Part shown: positions 8,184 through 17,721 of the stretch, in pieces | Layout: every line of letters begins with the position of its first letter | Position numbering within the stretch: the first letter of the stretch is position 1 | Assembly (NCBI RefSeq): GCF_042665595.1 | Contig: NZ_JBHTCT010000012.1 | Location: 1 to 64,000, forward strand | DNA length: 64,000 bases | Reading direction: 5' to 3' | From: Bhargavaea changchunensis | GTDB lineage: Bacteria > Bacillota > Bacilli > Bacillales_A > Planococcaceae | The notes under the pieces: model-generated | Databases searched by the model: none | Told to the model about the DNA's origin: nothing | Seen by the model: only the letters and a program-made list of their open reading frames with translations | Program-made: the position numbers and the translations under genes

Positions 8184-8759
8184 ATGAATAGATTCATGCA
8201 ATTTCGGGATGAAAAGGGGCTGACTCTTGTCGAAATTCTTGCCACCCTCGTGATTCTTGGGATCGTCTTCATCGGCATCATGACCCTCTTCCCGCAGATG
8301 ACCCTATTCAACGAACGAACCGAAGTCAAACTCGACACGATGAATGTGGCGAGGCAAGAAACTTCTTTCATTAAATCAATCCCGCTGGAGCTGGAGTGGG
8401 AGAAAGTCGACGAAATGACAGAAACAGACAACAACTTGATAGCCGGTCAATTGGAAACGGTTCTTAAGAATCGGCCGGACATTGACGAATCCACACTCTC
8501 CGTTACGCCAGAAACAGGGAGCAAAAAGATTTCGGTCAAGTATACACTAAATAATGGTAATACGGTGGTGGCCGATGTTGAAGCTCCTGCAGAATGTGAA
8601 GCTCCATGTGACGACTCAAAAGACTTCAATGAAGTGTTCGATACGTTCTTCCTGAGGAAAATGAAAATAGAAGTTTATGAATCAGCGTCCTCCACAAATC
8701 CGTTATCAAAAAACTACGGTTATCTTAAAGTGGAACGAAAACCGGAGGTGGGTCCGTGA
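8184..8759 (+). CDS. Type IV prepilin-like protein (PilV-like minor pilin)
   Basis: 191 aa with a class III prepilin signal: a charged leader ending DEKG, then LTLVEIL and a hydrophobic helix to about residue 35. Cleavage after the Gly and N-methylation of the Leu by the peptidase encoded at 20142 is expected. Glu at position 5 of the mature protein is present. The rest is soluble with a Cys pair (EAPCDD region). A GGGAGGG ribosome site precedes the ATG. First gene of the pilus operon; probably a minor pilin that primes pilus assembly. Confidence 0.8.
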   Translation: MNRFMQFRDEKGLTLVEILATLVILGIVFIGIMTLFPQMTLFNERTEVKLDTMNVARQETSFIKSIPLELEWEKVDEMTETDNNLIAGQLETVLKNRPDIDESTLSVTPETGSKKISVKYTLNNGNTVVADVEAPAECEAPCDDSKDFNEVFDTFFLRKMKIEVYESASSTNPLSKNYGYLKVERKPEVGP

Positions 8760-9277
8760 AGATGGAACGCCTTAAAAACGAGAAGGGGCTGACGCTAACA
8801 GAACTCCTGGCGGTTCTTGTCCTTGCATCTCTGGTGCTCACAATCACCATGACGGCATTTGGAATTGGCGCGAAATATCAGGCGGCCGAAACCGAAAAGG
8901 TGAAACTGCAGCAAGAGATGAACCTCCTGATCACCCAGCTGACACATGCGCACCGGTCAGGGGCCTGTTATGAACTGCTCCCGGGAACCTCAGGTCTTGT
9001 CCGCAAGGTGTACGAAAGGGAAGGGGGGTCAAGAAGAGGTGCATGCACCACGACCGAACTGTCAACGGCGATTGAGGAAAAATTTGCAGAAAGCTATGCT
9101 GTGGACGTTTCGGCAGACCGAATTCTGATGTCACCCCCCGACCCGTCAAACCCTGCAGATCCGCTGATATTGCCGATCGATCCGCTTTCCGAAAACGTCA
9201 AGCTGTCGCTGACATTGAAAATGGACAGTGGTAGGGAATTTACACAGACGACCATGCTGACACGGTACAAAGAATGA
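8756..9277 (+). CDS. Type IV prepilin-like protein (PilW-like minor pilin)
   Basis: 173 aa. The leader ends NEKG and is followed by LTLTELLAVLVLASL, a prepilin cleavage site with the conserved Glu5. The GTG start overlaps the previous stop codon; GGAGGTGG lies just upstream, and an in-frame ATG at 8762 is an alternative. No further domain recognised. Placed second of three consecutive prepilin-like genes, as in minor pilin operons. Confidence 0.75.
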   Translation: MKMERLKNEKGLTLTELLAVLVLASLVLTITMTAFGIGAKYQAAETEKVKLQQEMNLLITQLTHAHRSGACYELLPGTSGLVRKVYEREGGSRRGACTTTELSTAIEEKFAESYAVDVSADRILMSPPDPSNPADPLILPIDPLSENVKLSLTLKMDSGREFTQTTMLTRYKE

Positions 9278-9310
9278 GGATGGCATTTCTTAACAGCGGA
9301 GGGGACAATC

Positions 9311-10795
9311 TTGAAAAGTTTGAGGAATGAGCAGGGTTACACGTTAGTAATCGTTTTGCTGATCATCACATTGCTGCTCGCATTCTCAGCCACATTCATG
9401 GCCGGTTCTCTGAATCATTCCCGGCAGGAGCGGACAGTGGAGACCGGGACACAGGCAGTGGCTGCGGCCGAAATTGGAATTGACTATGAATCCGCACATT
9501 TTGGTGCCAGCTTCAGTGAGCTCCTGGCAGAAATCAATGTTGAAACCCGTTTGAAACTGAATGACCTGAGGGCATGCCTTACACCTCCTGTCGGCTCTGA
9601 TTGTGATACGAAAGAGGAAAGAGAAGCCATGGAGCAGGAAATTGAAAAACAGATGAGAGAGACTTTCTTTAAAAAACTTAAGGATCTTCAAGGTAAATAT
9701 AGTGAAGCTGTACAGATGGAGGTCGACGGTTCCAATGTAATCTTCAGAACAAAGCCGGTCGGGGTTTCCCCTGCAGTAGATACTCCGGACCCTTCAATAA
9801 AGAAAGTGACGTTCACATTTCCGATCGAGGGGGAGGCTGCCGGACGGACAGATGAACTGACTGCTGCACTTACAATCAAGGTCCCGGATCATTTCCTGAA
9901 TCCTGATGAGGGTTCAAGGGTACCGGTCACAACGATTGAGGACATCGAAGACCTTACGTATCAAGACATTTTTGGCCCGGACACACCTACAAAGACATGT
10001 ACTGCAGACTATATAGACAAAATCATCAACCCGACAGAAGGGAACCTGGTGGAAGCTCCGTACAACTGTAAAATCGATGGTGTCTCAATCGAAGGCTTTG
10101 TTGATCTTCTAATCAAAAAAGGTCTGGACCCTTCTGATTTCACTGTCCACTCATCGGATTTCCTGAAAGATGCCTGTGGGTCAGGCACAACCGAATGCAA
10201 CAACCTGAACAATATCGACTTCAGCGGTATCAATGTTTACGTCCCAGCGATGGACGACAGCAAGTTCAACAACATGAACAATCTGAAGAACGCGACCCTG
10301 ATCATCAACGATACGCTTAACCCGGGCAACAACATCATGAACATGGGTAAAGACGGTAATAAACAGCAGATCATCGTTAAGGGCCTGAAGACAGGCAACA
10401 ACATTAAGGATATGGACAATACCAACTTTATCATTCTTGGAAATACAGCTGAAAATCCTGCTCCGCTGGAGTGGGGTCAGCACTTCGAAGTGAGTGATTA
10501 CTCAAAACTGTGTATTGATCTTGACCGTCTTGCTCCATCAGGGATCAAGCGCCTGGAAGAAGAGTTGGTCATTTCCGACAGTGCCTCGCTCATCTACTTT
10601 TCCGAGAGCGGGAAAAAACTTGTCATGAAAGAACGGCAGCCAAACAAGATCGACTACAACGCCTATGTACAAAAAGCGGACAGCTATTCCGGCTTTCTCG
10701 AATCATGCGGAGTCAGCATCAAAGAGCTGACGACGGTTGAGATTTCAGAGCCGAATGTGATCGGTTCAGATTACGATATCAAGGTCGATTATTGA
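9311..10795 (+). CDS. PilX-like pilus assembly protein with prepilin-type N-terminus
   Basis: 494 aa with a TTG start supported by GCGGAGGGG. The N-terminus NEQG followed by YTLVIVLLIITLLL resembles a prepilin signal, but the Glu5 that aligns subunits in the filament is absent, as in PilX-N/GspK-type tip proteins. The large extracellular part has an Asn-rich segment (about 295-360) with spaced NN/NM turns that looks like a short beta-helix. A tip-located minor pilin or adhesin is plausible; function not shown. Confidence 0.65.
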   Translation: MKSLRNEQGYTLVIVLLIITLLLAFSATFMAGSLNHSRQERTVETGTQAVAAAEIGIDYESAHFGASFSELLAEINVETRLKLNDLRACLTPPVGSDCDTKEEREAMEQEIEKQMRETFFKKLKDLQGKYSEAVQMEVDGSNVIFRTKPVGVSPAVDTPDPSIKKVTFTFPIEGEAAGRTDELTAALTIKVPDHFLNPDEGSRVPVTTIEDIEDLTYQDIFGPDTPTKTCTADYIDKIINPTEGNLVEAPYNCKIDGVSIEGFVDLLIKKGLDPSDFTVHSSDFLKDACGSGTTECNNLNNIDFSGINVYVPAMDDSKFNNMNNLKNATLIINDTLNPGNNIMNMGKDGNKQQIIVKGLKTGNNIKDMDNTNFIILGNTAENPAPLEWGQHFEVSDYSKLCIDLDRLAPSGIKRLEEELVISDSASLIYFSESGKKLVMKERQPNKIDYNAYVQKADSYSGFLESCGVSIKELTTVEISEPNVIGSDYDIKVDY

Positions 10796-10822
10796 CTATG
10801 AAACATCGAAAGGAAGCCCGGT

Positions 10823-11707
10823 ATGCTAGATTATATTTTTCTCCTTTTCGCAGCGCTTATTGTGTTTCCGATCCTTTATCTGCTTATGCAGAAGGGGAAG
10901 GCCGGCAAGCTAATCGTCATCATGGCGGCAGCCGGGTTCTTGATTGCACTGGCAGGTATTTATGTTCAAAACCAGTTCTCCTTCTACTATGCCGTGCTCG
11001 GGATGCTGGGGCTTTCCTTTGCTGCAGCCGTATTGATTGGAAAACGGACAGAGGATGAATCGGTCGCTGATATTCCGGATGTACTGGGCGGTCCAGCCGA
11101 CTTCAGGGAAGAAGCCGTCACCTCCATGGATGGTCTGAGCGGACAGGATGAATTTGAACTTGAATCAGATTCTGAACTTGCTGCTAACCCACTGCCTGCT
11201 AGCGATACATCCGCCCGGCATGCCGATACGGGTGCTGGCGAATCAGCTGCTTCTGCTGAAGTGGAGCCTGATGAATATGACGCCGACGAACTCGAAATCA
11301 TTCCGAATGAAAGCCGACTTGCACAGGAAGAAGCGGCTGAATCCTACGATATTGAAGAATTGGGCGCTTTGCGCGAAGAGCCGATGCAGTACGCCGATCC
11401 GATTGACTACTCTGAAGCCGAATCCGAACAGGATTTGCTGACGCAAGAGGATGAATTGCCGGTCGTCGGCACACAGACCGATGCAATCCGTGCATCTGAA
11501 CCGGAAAATGCAGGGGAACAGCAGCCCGACCTGATGGGGGATGACGATATACTTGATGAAGATCTGGAATCTTGGCTGTCTTCCAGGCCGTTACCAGAGG
11601 GTGAGACAACTGAGACAAGCGAAGAGGTCGATCCGGAGCCTGATCCGTTCGGGTTGCTTACTGATGAAGAACTGATGGTGGAGGATGACCGCGATGGAAA
11701 GCAATAA
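10823..11707 (+). CDS. Membrane protein with acidic cytoplasmic tail, pilus operon
   Basis: 294 aa, no family recognised. Three hydrophobic segments lie in the first 75 residues (LDYIFLLFAALIVFPILYLL, a second at 30-48 and a third at 55-72). The remaining ~220 residues are strongly acidic and low-complexity (many D/E, few hydrophobics), probably disordered. AAAGGAAG precedes the ATG, and the 3' end overlaps the next gene. Its place between the minor pilins and the PilB ATPase suggests a pilus accessory role. Confidence 0.6.
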   Translation: MLDYIFLLFAALIVFPILYLLMQKGKAGKLIVIMAAAGFLIALAGIYVQNQFSFYYAVLGMLGLSFAAAVLIGKRTEDESVADIPDVLGGPADFREEAVTSMDGLSGQDEFELESDSELAANPLPASDTSARHADTGAGESAASAEVEPDEYDADELEIIPNESRLAQEEAAESYDIEELGALREEPMQYADPIDYSEAESEQDLLTQEDELPVVGTQTDAIRASEPENAGEQQPDLMGDDDILDEDLESWLSSRPLPEGETTETSEEVDPEPDPFGLLTDEELMVEDDRDGKQ

Positions 11708-13145
11708 AAAAATCTTATCTATACTTTCAGGCGTTGTAGCCTCCACAGCGTTCTTTTATCTATTCGCTTCAGGCGGATCGATTCTTGCCGGGAACCTCCT
11801 GTTCCCATCAAAAGACTTTGGGGAAAACACGTATATCGGACCTTATGATGTGTCTGATTTCAAAGAACCCGAGACGGTAAAAGTGCTGAGCGAAGGAGTC
11901 ACGGATCTCGAAGGACGATTTGACGTCAGCATCATCTATCAGGATGCCTCGATCCAACTGCCGAAAGAAGCGGTCTCCTATGATGTGGACAGTACGATCG
12001 ACAACGCCTCGAGTGGCCAGGAAAACCCGATGCTCGCGCAGGTGAATGAGGAAGCCGTCCATTCTCTTCTCTCACAGAACTTTGGCGAGTTGGGCTTCAC
12101 AGAACAGGAACTGAGCGCCATCACCGATGGCATCGAGCGCAGACTCCGATCCGGGACGATGCCGGCCAAGATCCAGATTACAGACTTCATGGATGCCGGC
12201 AGATTGTCTGGAGCTGATCAGGTAGCCTCCTCAAGCTTTAGCGGCCAGCCGGTCAGCGGGGGTCTTTTGGATGCCATGGCTGCACTGGACGGCTATCAGA
12301 TCGAAGCCGGATCATCGGTTTCCTTTATTCAGATGCTTGAATCGACGGAAAATGGAACGCTGACGGAAATTGAAATGACACGGATTGCTTCTGTGCTTTA
12401 CGCAACAGTACTCAACACTAACTTCATCATTGATGAGCGGTCGATCAGTGACCGGCTTCCCGAGGAGATTCCGGTCGGCTATGAGGCGGCGATCAACATC
12501 TTGACCGGCATGGATTTCAAGTTCACCAATCCGAACGGATCCGCTTTCACAATCAGGACGGATGTTACTGGTGATTCACTGACCATTGCGCTCGAAGGGT
12601 TGCCGCTCATGTATGACTACTCTACATCAGTGACCGGTTTGGAGAATTTTGACCCGCGGACGATCAAACAGTTCAGCGAAAACGTCCGGACAGTTTCCCC
12701 GCGAATTGATGAAGAAGGGGAAGCAGGGGTCCGCGTTACTGTCTTGAAGCATGTCTCTGAAGGGTCCATCGAACAATCGGTGGAAGAAGTTTCGACTGAT
12801 TTCTACGCCCCCGTTCACCGCATCGAAGTCCACAGGTTAAAACCAAAAGAACAGCCCGCTGCAGAAAAAGGCGAGGGTGAAGAATCAGGTGGAAACGATG
12901 ACGGTTCAGGAAAGACGGACACGACGGATTCTGAAAGTGATAATGACAATGCCGAAACAGGAGACGGAGCGGGCTCAGGCTCAGGCAATTCAGGCGGCTC
13001 CGGCTCAGGGTCTTCCGGAAATCCGGATGGTCAGAGCGATTCTGGAAACGGATCAGGTGGCAGTCCTTCTGATAACGATAATCCCGACCAACCCGGCGAA
13101 GACGAGATCATTTATGACAAGGGAGGCAACCCGGTCGAGCCATGA
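11694..13145 (+). CDS. VanW-like membrane-anchored protein in pilus operon
   Basis: About 483 aa, with one N-terminal membrane helix (residues 6-30). A region near 275-390 resembles VanW-family proteins (NPNGSAFTIRTDVTGDSL and neighbouring strand-rich sequence), and a Gly/Ser/Asp-rich tail follows from about 400. I prefer the ATG at 11694 because GTGGAGG is at the right distance; the in-frame ATG at 11685 abuts that site. VanW-like proteins are extracytoplasmic with poorly defined roles. Here it may help the pilus cross the thick wall (inference). Confidence 0.55.
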   Translation: MESNKKILSILSGVVASTAFFYLFASGGSILAGNLLFPSKDFGENTYIGPYDVSDFKEPETVKVLSEGVTDLEGRFDVSIIYQDASIQLPKEAVSYDVDSTIDNASSGQENPMLAQVNEEAVHSLLSQNFGELGFTEQELSAITDGIERRLRSGTMPAKIQITDFMDAGRLSGADQVASSSFSGQPVSGGLLDAMAALDGYQIEAGSSVSFIQMLESTENGTLTEIEMTRIASVLYATVLNTNFIIDERSISDRLPEEIPVGYEAAINILTGMDFKFTNPNGSAFTIRTDVTGDSLTIALEGLPLMYDYSTSVTGLENFDPRTIKQFSENVRTVSPRIDEEGEAGVRVTVLKHVSEGSIEQSVEEVSTDFYAPVHRIEVHRLKPKEQPAAEKGEGEESGGNDDGSGKTDTTDSESDNDNAETGDGAGSGSGNSGGSGSGSSGNPDGQSDSGNGSGGSPSDNDNPDQPGEDEIIYDKGGNPVEP

Positions 13146-13174
13146 GAAGGATGCATAGAGAGGAGGAAGATCAG

Positions 13175-14830
13175 ATGGTGCAGATAAGAAAACGCCTGGG
13201 GGACATGCTGATCGATTCCGGTCTCATCACGGCCGAGCAGCTGGACGCGGTTCTGAAAGAAAAACCGAAGGAACAGCGGCTTGGAGAGGCGCTCGTGCAA
13301 AAAGGTTTGATCACGGACATGCAGCTGGTCGAGACACTGGAGATGCAGCTGGGCATCCCCCATGTCAATCTGTTCCGATATCCGTTTGAGCCGCAGATCT
13401 TCTCGCTTGTGTCAAAAGAATTCGCCAAGCGGAACCTGCTCGTCCCGCTGAAGATCGAGGGGGACAAGCTGTTTGTAGCCATGGTCAATCCGACCGACTA
13501 CATCGCGATTGAAGACCTACGGCTGTCGACCGGATTCCACGTCGAACCGGTTCTTGCCTCACAGGACGACATCCAGAAAACGATCGCGAAATACTATGAG
13601 GAAACGTTTGATGATCTGTTTTTGGAAGATGAAAAAAGCAAGGATGAGGACGAGGATAACCTGACCGACCTCGATTCGCCGATCGTCCGGCTTGTCAATC
13701 AGATATTATCGGCCGCGGTCGTCGAGAAAGCTTCGGACATCCATATCGACCCGAGGGAGCAGAAGGTGCTCGTCCGTTTCAGGGTCGACGGGATGCTGAA
13801 GGATGAGCGGGTGCTGCCGAAACATATGCAGGCGATGGTGACGGCCCGGATCAAGATCATGTCCGGGCTGGACATCACAGAACACCGGGTGCCGCAGGAC
13901 GGCCGGATCAAGACGAACGTCGATTTCCGTCCAATTGACCTGCGTGTCTCCTCGCTCCCGACAGTCTACGGAGAAAAGATCGTCATGCGGATCCTTGACC
14001 TGAGCAGTTCACTGACCGACATGGGACGGCTCGGATTCAACCGGATCAACCTTGACCGGTTCACAAAAGAAGTCATGAAGCCGAGCGGCATCGTCCTGAT
14101 TTCAGGCCCTACAGGTTCAGGAAAGTCGTCGACGCTGTATGCGGCGCTCAACAAACTGAACCGCGAAGAAGTGAATATCATCACCGTCGAGGATCCGGTC
14201 GAGTATCAGCTTGGCGGCATCAATCAGGTGCAGGTGAATGCGAACGTCGGAATGACTTTCGCGGCGGGGCTCCGCTCGATCCTCCGGCAGGACCCGGATA
14301 TCATCATGGTCGGGGAGATCCGTGACCGGGAGACGGTAGATATTGCGGTTCGTGCGTCCCTGACAGGCCACCTTGTCCTGAGCACGATCCACACGAATGA
14401 TTCGATTGCCACGGTCACCCGACTTCTCGACATGGGCGTGGAACCTTTTCTCGTGACGGCCTCGCTGAACGCGGTCGTTGCCCAGCGGCTTCTCCGTCGT
14501 GTCTGCAGGGACTGCGGCAGGAAAGAGCCGGCGACGCAGCGCGAGCGTGAAATCTCAGCAAAGCGCGGGATCAAAATTGAAGAAGTGACACGCGGGGCGG
14601 GTTGCCCGTCCTGCAACATGACCGGCTACCGGGGGCGAATCGCGATTCATGAAGTATTGGTGATCGACGACGACATGCGATCTGCGATCAACCGGGGAGA
14701 AGGGGCCGCCAGACTGAAGGAGATCGCCATCCGCAACAAGACGATCTTCCTCATGGATGACGGACTGCTAAAAGTAAAACAGGGGATCACGACAACGGAA
14801 GAAGTGTTCCGTGTCGCGATGCTCGATTAG
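13175..14830 (+). CDS. pilB: Type IV pilus extension ATPase PilB
   Basis: 551 aa from the ATG at 13175, chosen because AGAGGAGGAAG sits directly upstream; the in-frame ATG at 13142 has none. It has a GspE-type N-terminal domain, Walker A GPTGSGKSS near residue 310, Asp box, Walker B DIIMVGE near 374, a His box STIHTNDS, and the tetracysteine zinc motif CxxC...CxxC near 445-480, all typical of PilB/GspE. It is the cytoplasmic hexameric motor that polymerises pilin. Confidence 0.93.
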   Translation: MVQIRKRLGDMLIDSGLITAEQLDAVLKEKPKEQRLGEALVQKGLITDMQLVETLEMQLGIPHVNLFRYPFEPQIFSLVSKEFAKRNLLVPLKIEGDKLFVAMVNPTDYIAIEDLRLSTGFHVEPVLASQDDIQKTIAKYYEETFDDLFLEDEKSKDEDEDNLTDLDSPIVRLVNQILSAAVVEKASDIHIDPREQKVLVRFRVDGMLKDERVLPKHMQAMVTARIKIMSGLDITEHRVPQDGRIKTNVDFRPIDLRVSSLPTVYGEKIVMRILDLSSSLTDMGRLGFNRINLDRFTKEVMKPSGIVLISGPTGSGKSSTLYAALNKLNREEVNIITVEDPVEYQLGGINQVQVNANVGMTFAAGLRSILRQDPDIIMVGEIRDRETVDIAVRASLTGHLVLSTIHTNDSIATVTRLLDMGVEPFLVTASLNAVVAQRLLRRVCRDCGRKEPATQREREISAKRGIKIEEVTRGAGCPSCNMTGYRGRIAIHEVLVIDDDMRSAINRGEGAARLKEIAIRNKTIFLMDDGLLKVKQGITTTEEVFRVAMLD

Positions 14831-14839
14831 GCGGGATGA

Positions 14840-15901
14840 ATGATGAACGAACTAACCAGCATGAAAGAAACAATCGACACGATCTTGACGGCAGCATTCA
14901 ACTACAGTGCCTCGGACATCCATTTCTCGGTGGGTGTGCCTCCGATTTTCCGTGTCCACGGAGATCTCAAGCGGTACGGCAAGGAAATCAACAAGCCGCA
15001 GTTCACAGAAGACATCGCGAAGACGGTCATCCCCGAGACGCTATATGAAGATTTTCTCGAAAAGGGGCAGCTTGACTTTTCCTACGCGGTTCACGGGATT
15101 TCCCGGTTCCGGGTGAACGCCTACCGCCAACGCGGTTCGGTTTCACTCGCATTCCGGACGATTCCGACCAAGATCATGAGCGTCGAGGACCTGGGCATGC
15201 CTGAAGTTCTGAAGGAACTTTCGGAAACGCCGCAGGGCCTGATCCTCGTGACCGGCCCCACCGGATCCGGGAAATCGACGACGCTTGCGGCCATGATCCG
15301 GCACATCAATGAAAAGATGCGGAAGCACATTATCACACTGGAAGACCCGATTGAATTCGTCCATAACCATGGCACATCGATCATCGACCAGCGGGAAGTC
15401 GGGTTCGACACCGATTCGTTCGCGGACGGTTTGCGCGCCGCTCTGCGTCAGGACCCGGACGTAATCCTCGTCGGGGAAATGCGGGATCTTGAGACGATTT
15501 CAATCGCCATCACAGCGGCGGAAACCGGCCACCTCGTCTTCGGTACGCTCCACACCTGGAGCGCGGCATCGACGATTGACCGGATTATCGACGTGTTCCC
15601 GTCCTCCCAGCAGACCCAGATCCGGATCCAGTTGGCGGGTGTCCTGAAGGCGGTCATTTCACAGCGCCTGTTCAAGACAAAGGACGGCAAGGGACGCCGC
15701 GCGGCAACCGAAATCATGATCAATAACCCTGCAATCGGCAACCTCATCCGGACGGAGAAGATTCACCAGATCCCGAGCGTCATCCAGACGAACCGGGCAG
15801 CCGGCATGCATACGATGTCCACTTCCGTCCAGGCACTTGTCGACAGCGGAGCCTTAGACCGTGAAACCGTCAAAGGCTATCTGGAAAGCGAGGAACACTG
15901 A
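14840..15901 (+). CDS. pilT: Type IV pilus retraction ATPase PilT
   Basis: 353 aa. Walker A GPTGSGKSTT near 138, Walker B DVILVGEMRD near 205 and His box near 230. PilT depolymerises the pilus and gives twitching motility. The signature region reads AIGNLIRTEK where PilT usually has AIRNLIRE, and the His box reads GTLHTWSA where Asn normally follows HT. Its stop overlaps the pilC start by one base. Presence of PilT implies retractile pili rather than a static pseudopilus. Confidence 0.93.
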   Translation: MMNELTSMKETIDTILTAAFNYSASDIHFSVGVPPIFRVHGDLKRYGKEINKPQFTEDIAKTVIPETLYEDFLEKGQLDFSYAVHGISRFRVNAYRQRGSVSLAFRTIPTKIMSVEDLGMPEVLKELSETPQGLILVTGPTGSGKSTTLAAMIRHINEKMRKHIITLEDPIEFVHNHGTSIIDQREVGFDTDSFADGLRAALRQDPDVILVGEMRDLETISIAITAAETGHLVFGTLHTWSAASTIDRIIDVFPSSQQTQIRIQLAGVLKAVISQRLFKTKDGKGRRAATEIMINNPAIGNLIRTEKIHQIPSVIQTNRAAGMHTMSTSVQALVDSGALDRETVKGYLESEEH

Positions 15902-17106
15902 TGCCGCGCTATCAATATGACGGCAGGGACCGGAAACGCGTAAGGAAAGGGACGGTCCAGGCGGATAATCGCCGGGAAGCCGTGCTGAAGCTCCGTGACC
16001 AGGGGATCCGCGTGCTCAACATCATTGAAATGCCCGAGACTACCCTGACCAAGGAAATCTCAATCGGCAGTCCGGTAAAACGGCCGCAGCTGATTATGTT
16101 CCTCCAGCAGTTTTCAACATTGCTGCGCGCCGGGGTGACGATCGTAGAAGCGATCACGATCCTCTCCCAGCAGGTCGACTCGAAGCCATTTCGGAAGATC
16201 CTATCTGAAATCGGGGATGACCTGCGCGGCGGGGGCTCGCTCAGTGATGCCATGGCCAAGCACCCGAAAGTGTTTGAGCCGCTCACGCTCAATATGATTG
16301 CAGCGGGCGAAGCTTCCGGAACGATCGACGACTCGCTTGATCGCCTGGCGGTCCACTACGAGAAATCTTATGCGACCCGGCAGAAGGTCGTCTCGGCGAT
16401 GGTGTATCCGGTCGTCGTCCTGGTGCTGGCATTCGGTGTCGTCATCTTCCTGCTTACTTCGATCGTCCCGATGTTCGTCGAGATGTTCGAGAGCTTGGAT
16501 GCAGAACTTCCGGCAATCACCTTGTTCGTCCTTGGGGCAAGCGAATTCATGCAGAAGTATTGGTATGTGCTGGTCGGACTGGTTCTTCTGGTCGTCATCG
16601 GAATCTACGTGATGAACCGGACTAAGCAAGGCAAGTACATGATCGATTCGTTCCTCCTCCGGATGCCGCTAATTGGAGATCTGATGAAGAAATCGGTGCT
16701 TTCGACGATGACCCGCACGCTTAGCTCGCTGTTCACGAGTTCCGTCCCAATCCTGCAGGCGATGACCATCACCGAACGGATCGTCGACAATGCCGTGATT
16801 GCAAAAGTCATGAGGGAATCTCGGAATTCCCTTCAGCAGGGGAACTCCATCGCAGCACCAATGAAAGACCATTGGGCGTTCCCGCCACTGATCCCTCATA
16901 TGATCTCCATCGGCGAACAGACCGGTGCCCTCGACAAAATGCTCGTCAAAGTCGCCGAATTCTATGAGAAAGAAGTAGAAACGGCAACAGAGCGGATGAA
17001 GGCACTGATCGAACCACTCATGATGATCTTTTTGGCGGTCATTGTCGGCACAATTGTCATGGCAATCATGATTCCGATGTTTAGTATGTATGAGCAAGTG
17101 GGATAA
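15901..17106 (+). CDS. pilC: Type IV pilus inner-membrane platform protein PilC
   Basis: 401 aa with two repeated GspF domains (about 65-190 and 265-390), each followed by strong hydrophobic helices. LRAGVTIVEAI and GEASGTIDDSL are family hallmarks. It couples the PilB/PilT motors to the growing pilin helix. The ATG overlaps the pilT stop (TGATG), so it is translationally coupled. Confidence 0.92.
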   Translation: MPRYQYDGRDRKRVRKGTVQADNRREAVLKLRDQGIRVLNIIEMPETTLTKEISIGSPVKRPQLIMFLQQFSTLLRAGVTIVEAITILSQQVDSKPFRKILSEIGDDLRGGGSLSDAMAKHPKVFEPLTLNMIAAGEASGTIDDSLDRLAVHYEKSYATRQKVVSAMVYPVVVLVLAFGVVIFLLTSIVPMFVEMFESLDAELPAITLFVLGASEFMQKYWYVLVGLVLLVVIGIYVMNRTKQGKYMIDSFLLRMPLIGDLMKKSVLSTMTRTLSSLFTSSVPILQAMTITERIVDNAVIAKVMRESRNSLQQGNSIAAPMKDHWAFPPLIPHMISIGEQTGALDKMLVKVAEFYEKEVETATERMKALIEPLMMIFLAVIVGTIVMAIMIPMFSMYEQVG

Positions 17107-17233
17107 GAAGGTAAACATAGTTGTTTTTGGTCGAATTGTGTAGAAAAGAAAATTATATGAACACCTAGCTAAATCTATCAAGCTATCATATAATAGATTT
17201 GAAATAATCATAAAGTATTAGGAGGAAAGACTT
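17107..17233 (+). promoter_or_regulatory. AT-rich leader of the major pilin gene with likely internal promoter
   Basis: 127 bp between pilC and the pilin gene, much more AT-rich than its surroundings. TATAAT is at 17189-17194, without a good -35. AAATCTAT (17171-17178) and ATAGATTT (17193-17200) form an inverted repeat around the -10. Separate expression of the major pilin from inside the operon is likely. Confidence 0.45.
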
Positions 17234-17701
17234 ATGTTGAAATTTGTTCAAAAGAAGCTGAAAGAGGAAAAAGGGCTCACGCTGATTGAGCTTTTGGCGG
17301 TAATTGTTATCTTGGCAATCATTGCGGCAATTGCTGTTCCCGCAATTGGTAACATTATTGAAAATAGTCGTTATAGTGCTGTGAAATCGGATGCAGTCAA
17401 CGTTTTGAGTGCAGCTAATTTGTATTTCACAGAAAATCCTAGCGCTACATCTGTTTCTATTCCTGAATTAACATCTAACGGCTTTTTAGAGAGTCCAGGT
17501 AAAATTCCAGCGGGAACAGACAGTGATAAAATTGTCAAAAAGGATGGCAAGGGTGGTAAAGATACAATTACAGTAACTGTTACAGCTTTCTCTGGAACAA
17601 AAAACGTCATTTTTAGTAACGCTACCGTAGATGATATAAATAATGATAAACAAAAAGGTAGTGAAGATGGGAACAAGACTATTCCTAAGCCAACAACATA
17701 A
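17234..17701 (+). CDS. Major type IV pilin (PilA/ComGC-like)
   Basis: 155 aa. A leader ending EEKG is followed by LTLIELLAVIVILAIIAAIA, the classic pilin helix with Glu5. The globular part is small and Lys/Asp/Thr-rich with no cysteines. AGGAGGAAAG precedes the ATG. The gene is clearly more AT-rich than both flanks (AAT, AAA and TAT codons common), unlike pilC and pilM, which suggests recent exchange of the pilin gene or expression-driven codon choice. Likely the main filament subunit. Confidence 0.85.
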   Translation: MLKFVQKKLKEEKGLTLIELLAVIVILAIIAAIAVPAIGNIIENSRYSAVKSDAVNVLSAANLYFTENPSATSVSIPELTSNGFLESPGKIPAGTDSDKIVKKDGKGGKDTITVTVTAFSGTKNVIFSNATVDDINNDKQKGSEDGNKTIPKPTT

Positions 17702-17721
17702 TACGTTAAGGAGCTGACACC

